Positions 1 to 6,079 of a stretch of 14,264 nucleotides of DNA are shown here, one piece after another. The position numbers and the translations under genes are program-made. Source of the stretch: Caldifarciminota bacterium UBA3073 (GTDB lineage: Bacteria > Hydrothermota > UBA3073); the NCBI GenBank assembly GCA_002366725.1, contig DFBT01000036.1, positions 6,878 to 21,141 of the forward strand, in the 5' to 3' direction. The number at the start of each line of letters is the position of its first letter. Position 1 is the stretch's first letter. The notes beneath the pieces are model-generated. The model did no database searches and had not been told where the DNA came from. It saw nothing but the letters and a program-made list of their open reading frames with translations.

Positions 1-161
1 TCGCGTCTTGACATTGGACATTCTTCTGACAATCTATTGGATTTTGGAAGCTCATAGGATTGAGTCTTTAATTTTGAATTTTTGACCGTACTCCCAATCA
101 GATAGCGTTTTTTAAACTCGCATCCAAGTCTCTTTAAAGCCTCGCACAAATCCCTGTCCAT
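1..161 (-). CDS. Possible partial hypothetical ORF, runs off the window start
   Basis: On the minus strand an ATG at 161-159 opens a frame without stop codons to the first base of the window, about 53 codons. The beginning reads like a charged helix (MDRDLCEALKRLGCEFKKRY), after which the composition becomes less protein-like. I recognise no family. The ribosome binding site is weak, only a GATGGA-like stretch. A minus-strand TATAAT (plus-strand 266-271) lies about 100 bp upstream but has no good -35 element at the right distance. It could be the start of a real gene continuing outside the window or a chance open frame in AT-rich spacer. Confidence 0.22.
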   Translation of the reverse strand, partial: MDRDLCEALKRLGCEFKKRYLIGSTVKNSKLKTQSYELPKSNRLSEECPMSRR

Positions 162-164
162 TCC

Positions 165-267
165 ATCTCAAGATCCGTATGGATACGGCCCTACGGCTCG
201 TTCACAGAATCCGTATGGATATGAGATCCTGCCCATACGGGTCTTGAGACGGAACGGATCTTGAGAT
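165..267. repeat. Nested inverted repeat with PyCCGTATGG-type motifs
   Basis: Perfect 14-bp arms (165-178 ATCTCAAGATCCGT and 254-267) enclose about 75 bp. Inside are a 13-bp direct repeat (ATCCGTATGGATA at 173-185 and 209-221), a small palindrome (CCGTAT 175-180 with ATACGG 183-188), and GCCCATACGGG at 231-241. The last motif recurs at 7902-7912, so this belongs to a dispersed repeat family of the genome. A folded RNA of this shape could form from either strand. Function unknown. Confidence 0.6.
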
Positions 268-305
268 TATAGAACACCCACCCAGAACCCTCTCCAAAAA
301 AGTTC

Positions 306-334
306 TTGACATTTCATAAAATTGGTGATAGAAT
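306..334 (+). promoter_or_regulatory. Sigma70-type promoter without an obvious gene behind it
   Basis: TTGACA (306-311) and TAGAAT (329-334) are separated by 17 bp, a near-consensus arrangement. Transcription would start near 341 and run into the repeat and palindrome region. No convincing ORF follows until the response regulator at 1044. It may drive an untranslated RNA or a very long leader. The match is strong for a spacer region but rests on sequence alone. Confidence 0.55.
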
Positions 335-568
335 TACCAAATTCACTTTTCAAAGTGCTATGAACACCCACCCTTCGCGGCAATTCCTCGCAAGTACTTG
401 CACAACGGCGACTTATGCAAATTCATCACATCATAATTGGCTATCCGGGAGTGTAACATTTTTTGCTTTTTTTAGGGGGGGTGTTGCCATTTTTTTTCTT
501 CGGAAATTTTTCTCCCAAGTCTCTGCAGAATCACAACTTACAAAAATTTAACCAGAAAATTGGTGCCG

Positions 569-597
569 AAAAAGTGTAACGTTTCGTTACACTTTTT
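569..597. promoter_or_regulatory. Palindrome copy 1, operator- or hairpin-like
   Basis: Perfect inverted repeat with 13-bp arms (AAAAAGTGTAACG and CGTTACACTTTTT) around TTT. The core arms AGTGTAACG and CGTTACACT recur identically at two further sites downstream. The form suits a dimeric DNA-binding regulator (a TetR-like symmetric operator is one possibility). As RNA it would be a hairpin ending in five U, so a terminator is an alternative for this copy. Confidence 0.55.
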
Positions 598-693
598 GGG
601 GCATTTTGACCACCCTTCCCCAGGGGCAGATTTTCGTCAAGTCCTTATAAAATCATTACTTGCGAAAATTCGTCATAATTGGCGATTTTCAAG

Positions 694-714
694 AGTGTAA
701 CGTTTCGTTACACT
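694..714. promoter_or_regulatory. Palindrome copy 2
   Basis: Same 9-bp arms AGTGTAACG and CGTTACACT around TTT. It sits at the end of the second degenerate repeat unit. The corresponding place in the first unit (450-457) keeps only the left half-site AGTGTAAC. Its centre is 31 bp from that of copy 3, about three helical turns, so two dimers would lie on the same DNA face. Confidence 0.55.
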
Positions 715-724
715 TTCGAAAAAG

Positions 725-745
725 AGTGTAACGTTTCGTTACACT
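725..745. promoter_or_regulatory. Palindrome copy 3
   Basis: Same arms and TTT centre as copies 1 and 2, flanked by GAAAAAG on the left and TTTT on the right. The nearest downstream gene is the first response regulator, about 300 bp away, so the regulated promoter is not evident. Confidence 0.55.
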
Positions 746-1001
746 TTTTGATGGTTGAAAATAACGGTTTTCCGGTGCAATTTCTCGCAAATTCTTGTCA
801 GTTCGCGCATTGTGAATATTTTCACTTTTCCTGACACGCTTTTTGCTCTTTAAATACAGTGAAAAGAGATGTGATACGGGAACAAATAATATCTTTCGCA
901 AACGGCGAGTAACAGCATTCACGGTTTTCCGAGAGGGCGGGTGTGTGTTTTTGGCTTGATACACGCTGGAGACATCACCTTCAACCGGGTAATCGGAAAT
1001 G

Positions 1002-1403
1002 TGTGCTTGGTTTTTTTCGAAGAAGTATTGAGAGTGGAGGGGTATGAAGATTTTGGTGGTTGATGATGAAATCATGCTGATCGGGCTTTTGGAGCTCATG
1101 CTCTCCGATTATGAAGTGATTGGCGCAACGAATGGAAGAGAGGCGGTAGAAAAGTATAAAGAATGGAGACCTGACATGGTGTTGATGGACATAATGATGC
1201 CTTTAATGGATGGGATTGAGGCGACGAGAGAGATTTTGAAGATGGACCGAAATGCGAAGGTATTGGCGGTAACGGCGTATGCCAATGGCAAGAGCAAGGA
1301 GATTATGGAAGCCGGGGCATTGGAGATCATAGAGAAGCCATTCACCCGAGAACTATTGGGTAATACAATTAAAAAATATCTGAAACGGGCACCAAATAAG
1401 TTA
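1002..1403 (+). repeat. Left copy of a 402-bp direct duplication
   Basis: This segment matches 1577-1978 without gaps, with 14 differences that I counted by eye (about 96.5% identity). It covers 42 bp upstream of the response regulator, including the ribosome binding site, and the codons up to Leu120. The sequence flanking the repeat on both sides is unrelated, so the duplication breakpoints are sharp. Confidence 0.9.
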
Positions 1404-1433
1404 AAGATGATGCAGGGTCAGGTCTTCACATAA
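1044..1433 (+). CDS. Single-domain response regulator (CheY-like receiver), copy 1
   Basis: A 129-residue protein that is only a receiver domain, with no DNA-binding or enzymatic output domain. All receiver residues are present: the acidic pair Asp7-Asp8, phospho-acceptor Asp49 (VLMDIMMP), Thr77 and Lys98 (EKPF). It should be phosphorylated on Asp49 by a histidine kinase and act by protein contact, as CheY or Spo0F do. No kinase is in the window. The ATG is the only possible start because a TGA lies five codons upstream in frame; GGAGGGG precedes it closely. The last nine residues (KMMQGQVFT) are unique to this copy. A longer antisense frame across the start is a shadow. Confidence 0.93.
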   Translation: MKILVVDDEIMLIGLLELMLSDYEVIGATNGREAVEKYKEWRPDMVLMDIMMPLMDGIEATREILKMDRNAKVLAVTAYANGKSKEIMEAGALEIIEKPFTRELLGNTIKKYLKRAPNKLKMMQGQVFT

Positions 1434-1533
1434 CACATAACTTATGATAATATGGCGAGGTCTCTACTCATAGAGTTTGGAAATGCAATCCATCACTTGT
1501 CCTCAGAGTATAGTATGTTTAAAACAGTGTAGA

Positions 1534-1638
1534 ATGGCTCATAAAGAAACCAACGAGATTGAGAAGAAAATGGGTATGTGCTTGGTTTTTTTCGAAGAAG
1601 TATTGAGAGCGGAGGGGTATGAAGATTTTGGTGGTTGA
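1534..1638 (+). CDS. Possible 34-residue leader ORF overlapping the second response regulator
   Basis: ATG at 1534 opens a frame of 34 codons that ends 20 bp inside the second regulator gene (TGA 1636-1638). The product is charged and helix-like (MAHKETNEIEKKMGMCLVFF and onward). The second half of this frame lies in the duplicated segment, so the first copy has the same 3' half attached to a different open upstream sequence. There is no clear ribosome binding site. It may be a coupling leader, the tail of an older gene, or chance. Confidence 0.18.
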   Translation: MAHKETNEIEKKMGMCLVFFEEVLRAEGYEDFGG

Positions 1639-1978
1639 TGATGAAATCATGCTGATAGGGCTTTTGGAGCTCATGCTCTCCGATTATGAAGTGATCGGTG
1701 CAACGAATGGGAGAGAGGCGGTAGAAAAGTACAAAGAATGGAGACCTGACATGGTGTTGATGGACATAATGATGCCTTTAATGGATGGGATTGAGGCGAC
1801 GAGAGAGATTTTGAAGATGGACCGAAATGCGAAGGTATTGGCGGTAACGGCATATGCCAATGGCAAGAACAAAGAGATTATGGAAGCCGGGGCATTGGAA
1901 ATCATAGAAAAGCCATTCACCCGAGAACTATTGGGCAATACAATTAAAAAATATCTGAAACGGGCACCAGATAAATTA
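1577..1978 (+). repeat. Right copy of the 402-bp direct duplication
   Basis: Partner of 1002-1403, offset by 575 bp. It carries the second receiver gene and its ribosome binding site. The spacer between the copies (1404-1576) is not part of the repeat and shows no insertion sequence, so the copying mechanism is not visible. Confidence 0.9.
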
Positions 1979-2005
1979 CGGAGTGGATACTGTGTGGGGT
2001 ATTGA
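1619..2005 (+). CDS. Single-domain response regulator (CheY-like receiver), copy 2
   Basis: A 128-residue receiver-only protein, nearly identical to its neighbour up to Leu120. Of 13 base changes in the shared codons, 11 are silent third-position changes. The two replacements, Ser84Asn and Asn118Asp, avoid the active site. Asp7, Asp8, Asp49, Thr77 and Lys98 are all kept. The C-terminal tail (RSGYCVGY) differs because the duplication ends there. The excess of silent changes shows that both genes have been kept functional, or have been homogenised by gene conversion. Start and ribosome binding site are as in copy 1. Confidence 0.93.
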   Translation: MKILVVDDEIMLIGLLELMLSDYEVIGATNGREAVEKYKEWRPDMVLMDIMMPLMDGIEATREILKMDRNAKVLAVTAYANGKNKEIMEAGALEIIEKPFTRELLGNTIKKYLKRAPDKLRSGYCVGY

Positions 2006-2198
2006 AAGGGAGTCTTTCATAAATCTTTAATGAATTAAAATATCTGTGTTCTCCAAACAACGAATTATCTGATTTCCCAGGGATTTTAAGAGGTAGTCTA
2101 ACGGCCAACCACTCACAGAGCCGTATGGCAAGGGTTATCCCTACGAAGGCTGGTCTGTTTTTTTTTGACATTACAATGGTAATAAAAAGGAGGGGAAA
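2006..2198 (+). other. Spacer before the 615-residue gene
   Basis: No gene seen. A 9-T run (2158-2166) follows weak inverted pieces (AGGG 2130-2133 with CCCT 2138-2141) and may be a poor terminator for the regulator gene. A TTGACA at 2165-2170 has no -10 hexamer at 16-18 bp. The ribosome binding site AGGAGG at 2188-2193 belongs to the next gene. Confidence 0.4.
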
Positions 2199-4046
2199 AT
2201 GGCATATCAAAAATATAAGATCACGGGTAAGCTGACTACCGCTATGGCAGGTGTCAAGCTTGAGGATTTAAAGGTGGTGGCGTATAAACCCCTTGCCGTA
2301 TCAAGTATGCAGTTGTTTGGTTCCTGTTCTGTGGATACGGGCGGTAACTTTACATTGAAATTCAAGGGTGGACCTGTTGGTGGCAGCCCTCTGGACATAT
2401 ACCTTATGCCCATACCAGAAGTAATCGAAAAATATGGAGTGTTACATATTGAGATGTCTGCACCGGGACTTTTCTTCCCCAAAATTCATATTTCTGCAGG
2501 GGATTGGGTTTTAACCGGAGGAGTTTATACAAAGAGTGTTAACATTAACATTCCCGATCATATTTGGGGGCGATGGGATTGGCTGAGCGAGGAGTTCACG
2601 GTTATGGGTCGTGTGGTAAAGAAGATTGGTGATACATTTCTTCCCGTTCCCTTTGCGTGGGTGTGTGCTGCAGACGCAGATATACCCAAACCATTCGGAG
2701 GCGGTGTCGGATGTGCAGAAACGGATGAATGGGGCAACTTCACAGTAACTTTTCGCAGAATTGCTTTCTTTATAGATTTTGCTCATTACTTCCCATTAAT
2801 AAAAAGATACGGTATCGAGTCCTGGCCGGATTTAATATTTCACATAACACAGGTGATTGGTGGGATGAAAACTTCCATCTATGGGGAAACCGAGCACGAT
2901 GCAAGACCTAAAGCAATGTGGGATGTTCCCCACCGTATACTCTATGTTACACTTGTCACTGAAGAGGGAATAACCAATGATGAAGAGTATCCTCCCATAC
3001 CAGCGGGCGATAATTTCCTGTTCCATGGCATAGGGGTGGTGGATCCGCACTCGATCACCGACGGATATGCGACTACCGGTCCCGGTGATGATTTACCCAA
3101 CAGAAAGGATTGCCCGTTTGGAGGCTCACTGCATATAAAAGGACAGCTTGATACTACCACTCCGAATCCACCAAAATATTACCAGATACTTTATGCAAAA
3201 TGGGACGGCTCAACATCCCCCACTCCAAGTGAGTTTCAACCAATACTGAACGAATCGTGGACGGTATCAAGGTACAATGTGGGCACAAATGATTGGGAAC
3301 CACTCGTTATAGAGGCAACCAGCGATGTTATCCCCGGAGAAAAGGTTTACGAAATTCCCGATTATACAGACATTACCCTCACTAAAAAGACCCGTTTGAT
3401 AAAGTGGACTACCACCAGACAGGGTGCCGGGGTTAGAAGATATCCGGACGGCAAATACGATCTTCTGATAAAGGCATGGGACGCATCGGGAAACCCCGTT
3501 GTTCTCAATCCGAGCCATCCGGAGAATAATAGACTGACGGTGATGATAGATAACAAGTGGCCAAAAGCATTATTGAAAAGGATTGGGGCTCATAACATTC
3601 TACGCACCGATGAGATGCTCCCCTATACCCCGGTATGTCCCGTATTCAGCAAATCGTCAGATGGCCCAAATTTGTCCATTGAATTTGACGCCATAGATGA
3701 GAATGAGCATTTTCTTAAATATATCGTATTTTTTATCACGGGACATAACTTTTATGTCGATGAGACCGTTAAAGGATACGATGGAAAGGCGGGAGCTAAT
3801 GAAAGATTCAATGTCACAAAGAAACACAAAGCAATAGGAACTGGCATAGTAACAACCACCCATCCCCCCGATGAATTTAAACTACCGGGAGGTTTCCATG
3901 GTGAGGTTATTAATTGGAACATCGGTAGTCTGGATGTGGTAAAATGCGCCTATCAGGTCAGGTTAAGGGTATGGGACAGAACCATCAACGGATATGGTTA
4001 TATCCACAGTGCCGAAGATACTATGCATTTTTCGATAGAGCCATAA
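2199..4046 (+). CDS. Beta-rich protein of unknown function with two transthyretin-like repeats
   Basis: A 615-residue protein that I cannot name. The start is well supported by AGGAGG five bases before the ATG. There is no signal peptide, membrane segment or sorting domain. Two similar N-terminal units are visible, about residues 6-85 and 133-190. Each ends in a short Gly-Asn-Phe-Thr strand (SVDTGGNFTLKF at 44-55; AETDEWGNFTVTF at 173-185), as in carboxypeptidase-regulatory/transthyretin-like folds. The rest, from about residue 307, is also beta-sandwich-like with many aromatic, Gly and Asp residues (for example DGKYDLLIKAWDASG at 417-431). It precedes the protease genes in the same direction with a 132-bp gap. 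It could be a structural or binding protein exported by an unknown route, or a cytoplasmic partner of the downstream system. Confidence 0.85.
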   Translation: MAYQKYKITGKLTTAMAGVKLEDLKVVAYKPLAVSSMQLFGSCSVDTGGNFTLKFKGGPVGGSPLDIYLMPIPEVIEKYGVLHIEMSAPGLFFPKIHISAGDWVLTGGVYTKSVNINIPDHIWGRWDWLSEEFTVMGRVVKKIGDTFLPVPFAWVCAADADIPKPFGGGVGCAETDEWGNFTVTFRRIAFFIDFAHYFPLIKRYGIESWPDLIFHITQVIGGMKTSIYGETEHDARPKAMWDVPHRILYVTLVTEEGITNDEEYPPIPAGDNFLFHGIGVVDPHSITDGYATTGPGDDLPNRKDCPFGGSLHIKGQLDTTTPNPPKYYQILYAKWDGSTSPTPSEFQPILNESWTVSRYNVGTNDWEPLVIEATSDVIPGEKVYEIPDYTDITLTKKTRLIKWTTTRQGAGVRRYPDGKYDLLIKAWDASGNPVVLNPSHPENNRLTVMIDNKWPKALLKRIGAHNILRTDEMLPYTPVCPVFSKSSDGPNLSIEFDAIDENEHFLKYIVFFITGHNFYVDETVKGYDGKAGANERFNVTKKHKAIGTGIVTTTHPPDEFKLPGGFHGEVINWNIGSLDVVKCAYQVRLRVWDRTINGYGYIHSAEDTMHFSIEP

Positions 4047-4061
4047 ATTAAGCTGGCATGG

Positions 4062-4078
4062 CCCCCTATCAAAGGGGG
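4062..4078 (+). other. Short hairpin after the 615-residue gene
   Basis: CCCCCT (4062-4067) and AGGGGG (4073-4078) form a 6-bp stem with a 5-base loop, 16 bp after the stop codon. No T run follows, so it is not a standard intrinsic terminator. It could stabilise the mRNA end or be a dispersed repeat. Confidence 0.4.
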
Positions 4079-4178
4079 AGCAAATGTGATGATGTGGATT
4101 GTAGGTCAGCAGTTCATATCTGTAAAAGCTCGTATTGAGCTGGCTACTTTAAAAGCACTTTGAGGAAAGGAGGCGCCT

Positions 4179-4460
4179 ATGAAGAGTTTGAACGAGATCC
4201 GGCGTATCAAGGCAGAAGTCGAGGCGGAACTGCTGAAGTTGCCCGGGGTCACCGGCGTGGATGTGGGCTACAAGTATGTAAAGGGCAAGAAGACCAATGT
4301 GCTGGCAATTCGCGTCTTGGTCAAGGAAAAGAAAGATGTGCCCGAAGAAGAAGCAGTGCCCAGGGAGATCCGGGGTGTCCCGACCGATGTTATCGAACGC
4401 CGGTTTGTACTACATTCTGGTCAAACAGACGCACGCGGAGATAATTCCACCTCTGCTTAG
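4179..4460 (+). CDS. Stand-alone copy of the serine protease N-terminal domain
   Basis: A 93-residue protein. Residues 1-79 align with the first 82 residues of the downstream protease with one 3-residue gap and about 51 identities (roughly 64%). The best block is GVTGVDxGYKYV, followed by GKKTxVLAIRV. The match stops right after FVLH, where the protease continues into its linker; here a short unrelated tail (SGQTDARGDNSTSA) leads to TAG. AGGAGG lies five bases before the ATG. It is either a truncated duplicate or a real stand-alone domain. Because protease pro-regions can act in trans as inhibitors or folding helpers, an inhibitor or partner role is a reasonable inference. After the TAG the same frame stays open for 18 more codons, which may be a remnant. 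The gene lies 98 bp upstream of the protease start. Confidence 0.85.
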   Translation: MKSLNEIRRIKAEVEAELLKLPGVTGVDVGYKYVKGKKTNVLAIRVLVKEKKDVPEEEAVPREIRGVPTDVIERRFVLHSGQTDARGDNSTSA

Positions 4461-4558
4461 AAGCATCTTCTCAAAATGCCCGAGTTGAGGGACGAGAATA
4501 CTCTGCTGGGCCGTTAAGTAGAAACAGGTACCGTCAACTCAATAACTTGGAGGAACTT

Positions 4559-5989
4559 ATGAAAACCTTAAGCGATATCAGACCCATCAAACATGCCGCC
4601 GAAACCGACCTGCTGAAGTGTCACGGTGTCACGGGGGTGGATATTGGCTACAAGTATGTCGGAGGCAAGAAGACCGAAGTGCTTGCGATTCGTGTGTATG
4701 TCGAAGCGAAGAAAAATGAGAAAGATATTCCCAAGAAGGAGCTAATACCCAAGACGATCAAGGGGGTAAAAACGGATGTCATCCAGCGCAAGTTTGTCCT
4801 GCATCCACTGCGCGTTCAGGTTGCAGAGATCGAGCTCAAGACGGACACGGGCACCTATGATCCATTGAGAGGCGGCATCAGCATCGGCCCGTGTCGTTCG
4901 GTCTGGCTCGAACCCCCCGATGTGCCTGCGGCCGGCTGGTACATCTTCGTCGGCACCCTCGGCGTCATCGTCAGAGACAACGTTTCGGGCGATCCAATGC
5001 TGCTGAGCAACTTCCATGTCATGTGTGTGGACGACGGATGGAGCGTGGGTGACACGATGTGCCAACCCAGCCGACTCGATGGTGGTAACTGCCCAACCGA
5101 TGTCGTGGGCGCTTTACAGCGAGCCTCCTTGGGCGGACAGGTGGACTGTGCAGTCGCCAGTCATACGGCTCGCGGTTACGCCTGCGGGATTGTCGATATC
5201 GGCGATGTAGCGGGAAAGGCAACGGCCACCGTGGGTATGGCAGTCCGTAAACGAGGACGCACGACAGAACTGACATACGGCATCGTCGATACCGTCGACC
5301 TGACGGTGACAATTCCTTATGGCGATGGCCTGGGGTCGGTGACCCTCACCAACCAGATCGGTATCGATGTCGACCCAGCGCATAGCCCTCAGTTTGGAGA
5401 CCACGGCGATTCGGGCTCGGTTGTGATCGATAATGCACGCAGAGTGGTTGGCTTGCACTTCGCCGGTAACGAGGATGGGACTTATGGTGTAGCCAATCCG
5501 ATCCAGGCTGTGCTCGATGCCCTCAATGTGAGCATATGCGTGCCCAAGGCCAAGGAGGTCGAGAAGAAGATCGAGATCAAGGAAAGGTTAAAAGAGTTCA
5601 AGGAGATCGAGAAGAAGATCGAATATGAGAAAATGCCCGAGAAGAAGATCGAGATCAAGGAAAGGTTCAAGGAGTTCAAGGAGCCAAAGGAGATCAGGGA
5701 AAGAGTCAAGACACCCGGAGCGGAAGGCTTCCCGATCCCCCCGATTGGACCCGCTAAACCCATTGGTTCTGCCGAGGAACGCCTGGCTCGCCTTGAGACA
5801 GCGGTTAACCAATTGACTCACTTCATCCGACCCGAGTTGCGTCCCGATTTGGGTGCAGGCGCCCTCACACGAGAACCCGATCTCAGCAGTTCCGATCTCT
5901 CCACCTTGAGCCGACAGCTTCAAAAACAGGCCGCCGATGCCAAGCAGGCGAAGGATAACAAGGATGTCGAGAAGCCAAGAGAAGCATAG
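4559..5989 (+). CDS. Chymotrypsin-fold serine protease with Lys/Glu-rich tail
   Basis: A 476-residue protein. Start: ATG 4559, with GGAGG at 4549-4553 and 5-base spacing; the TTG at 4547 lies inside that site. Residues 1-82 are the domain shared with the preceding small gene. The protease domain spans about 98-327 and shows His153 (LLSNFHVMC), Asp196 (QVDCAVAS) and Ser285 (GDHGDSGSVV). Their spacing of 43 and 89 residues is close to that of chymotrypsin. A RKRGRTTELTYG block (230-241) recalls bacterial relatives of the plant Nal1-type proteases. Residues 333-384 are a charged Lys/Glu repeat, followed by a Pro-rich hinge (386-403), a short helix (404-422) and a polar tail. There is no signal peptide, so it is probably cytoplasmic despite eight cysteines. 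Codon use is more G+C-rich than in upstream genes. Confidence 0.92.
   Translation: MKTLSDIRPIKHAAETDLLKCHGVTGVDIGYKYVGGKKTEVLAIRVYVEAKKNEKDIPKKELIPKTIKGVKTDVIQRKFVLHPLRVQVAEIELKTDTGTYDPLRGGISIGPCRSVWLEPPDVPAAGWYIFVGTLGVIVRDNVSGDPMLLSNFHVMCVDDGWSVGDTMCQPSRLDGGNCPTDVVGALQRASLGGQVDCAVASHTARGYACGIVDIGDVAGKATATVGMAVRKRGRTTELTYGIVDTVDLTVTIPYGDGLGSVTLTNQIGIDVDPAHSPQFGDHGDSGSVVIDNARRVVGLHFAGNEDGTYGVANPIQAVLDALNVSICVPKAKEVEKKIEIKERLKEFKEIEKKIEYEKMPEKKIEIKERFKEFKEPKEIRERVKTPGAEGFPIPPIGPAKPIGSAEERLARLETAVNQLTHFIRPELRPDLGAGALTREPDLSSSDLSTLSRQLQKQAADAKQAKDNKDVEKPREA
5561..5683 (+). repeat. Imperfect tandem repeat coding the Lys/Glu tail
   Basis: Two 45-bp units, 5561-5605 and 5639-5683, differ at only two bases and encode EKKIEIKER(L/F)KEFKE. 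A partial third unit lies between them (5608-5630, EKKIEYEK). The encoded segment alternates Lys and Glu with regularly spaced Ile and Phe, so it should be a single alpha helix or a coiled coil. Repeats like this can vary in number between strains. Confidence 0.85.
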
Positions 5990-6010
5990 GTCCGACTGAA
6001 AGGATACACC

Positions 6011-6049
6011 GGGGGCGGGGTTTGGGTCGTGGCGGCCAATCCCGCCCCC
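6011..6049 (+). other. Strong GC hairpin between protease and ATP-grasp genes
   Basis: A perfect 9-bp stem (GGGGGCGGG 6011-6019 with CCCGCCCCC 6041-6049) can be extended inward by GTT/AAT and GG/CC pairs. Only ATTTGT follows, so the U tract is poor. It may stabilise or partly terminate the transcript and so set the ratio of protease to ligase, or be a full terminator in this organism. The next start codon is 31 bp downstream. Confidence 0.5.
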
Positions 6050-6079
6050 ATTTGTAGTCGTTAGGCGGAGATTGTACAA

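Larger units (their letters stand above)
365..800 (+). repeat. Degenerate repeats of about 94 bp (three copies, last partial)
   Basis: The segments 365-457 and 608-701 align over most of their length. They share CCACCCTT at the start, a CGYCAAGTNCTT block, a TGCRAAAATT-like block, TCATAATTGGC, and a final AGTGTAAC. A third partial copy at about 773-800 matches the block CAATTYCTCGCAARTNCTTG. The copies have diverged considerably but keep their order, which suggests old iterated duplication or a structured element under some selection. Apart from this, the promoter and the palindromes, I see no gene in 335-1043. Confidence 0.5.

Noticed and set aside
8..38. Promoter with TTGACA at 8-13
   Set aside because: No convincing -10 element at 16-18 bp and no gene behind it.
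306..551. Plus-strand ORF of 81 codons
   Set aside because: Its start is the TTG of the -35 element, and the product has long runs of Phe from T-rich spacer.
569..745. CRISPR array
   Set aside because: The repeated units are short palindromes at irregular distances, without uniform spacers or cas genes.
689..1099. Minus-strand ORF of 136 codons across the first response regulator start
   Set aside because: It overlaps a certain gene in antisense, has no ribosome binding site, and its product is basic and low in recognisable pattern. Part of it crosses the palindromes.
2165..2193. Promoter with TTGACA before the 615-residue gene
   Set aside because: No -10 hexamer at an acceptable distance; the expected place is occupied by the ribosome binding site.
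4475..4517. 13-codon ORF after the 93-residue gene
   Set aside because: Too short and without a ribosome binding site. It is in frame with the preceding gene after its stop, so at most a remnant.
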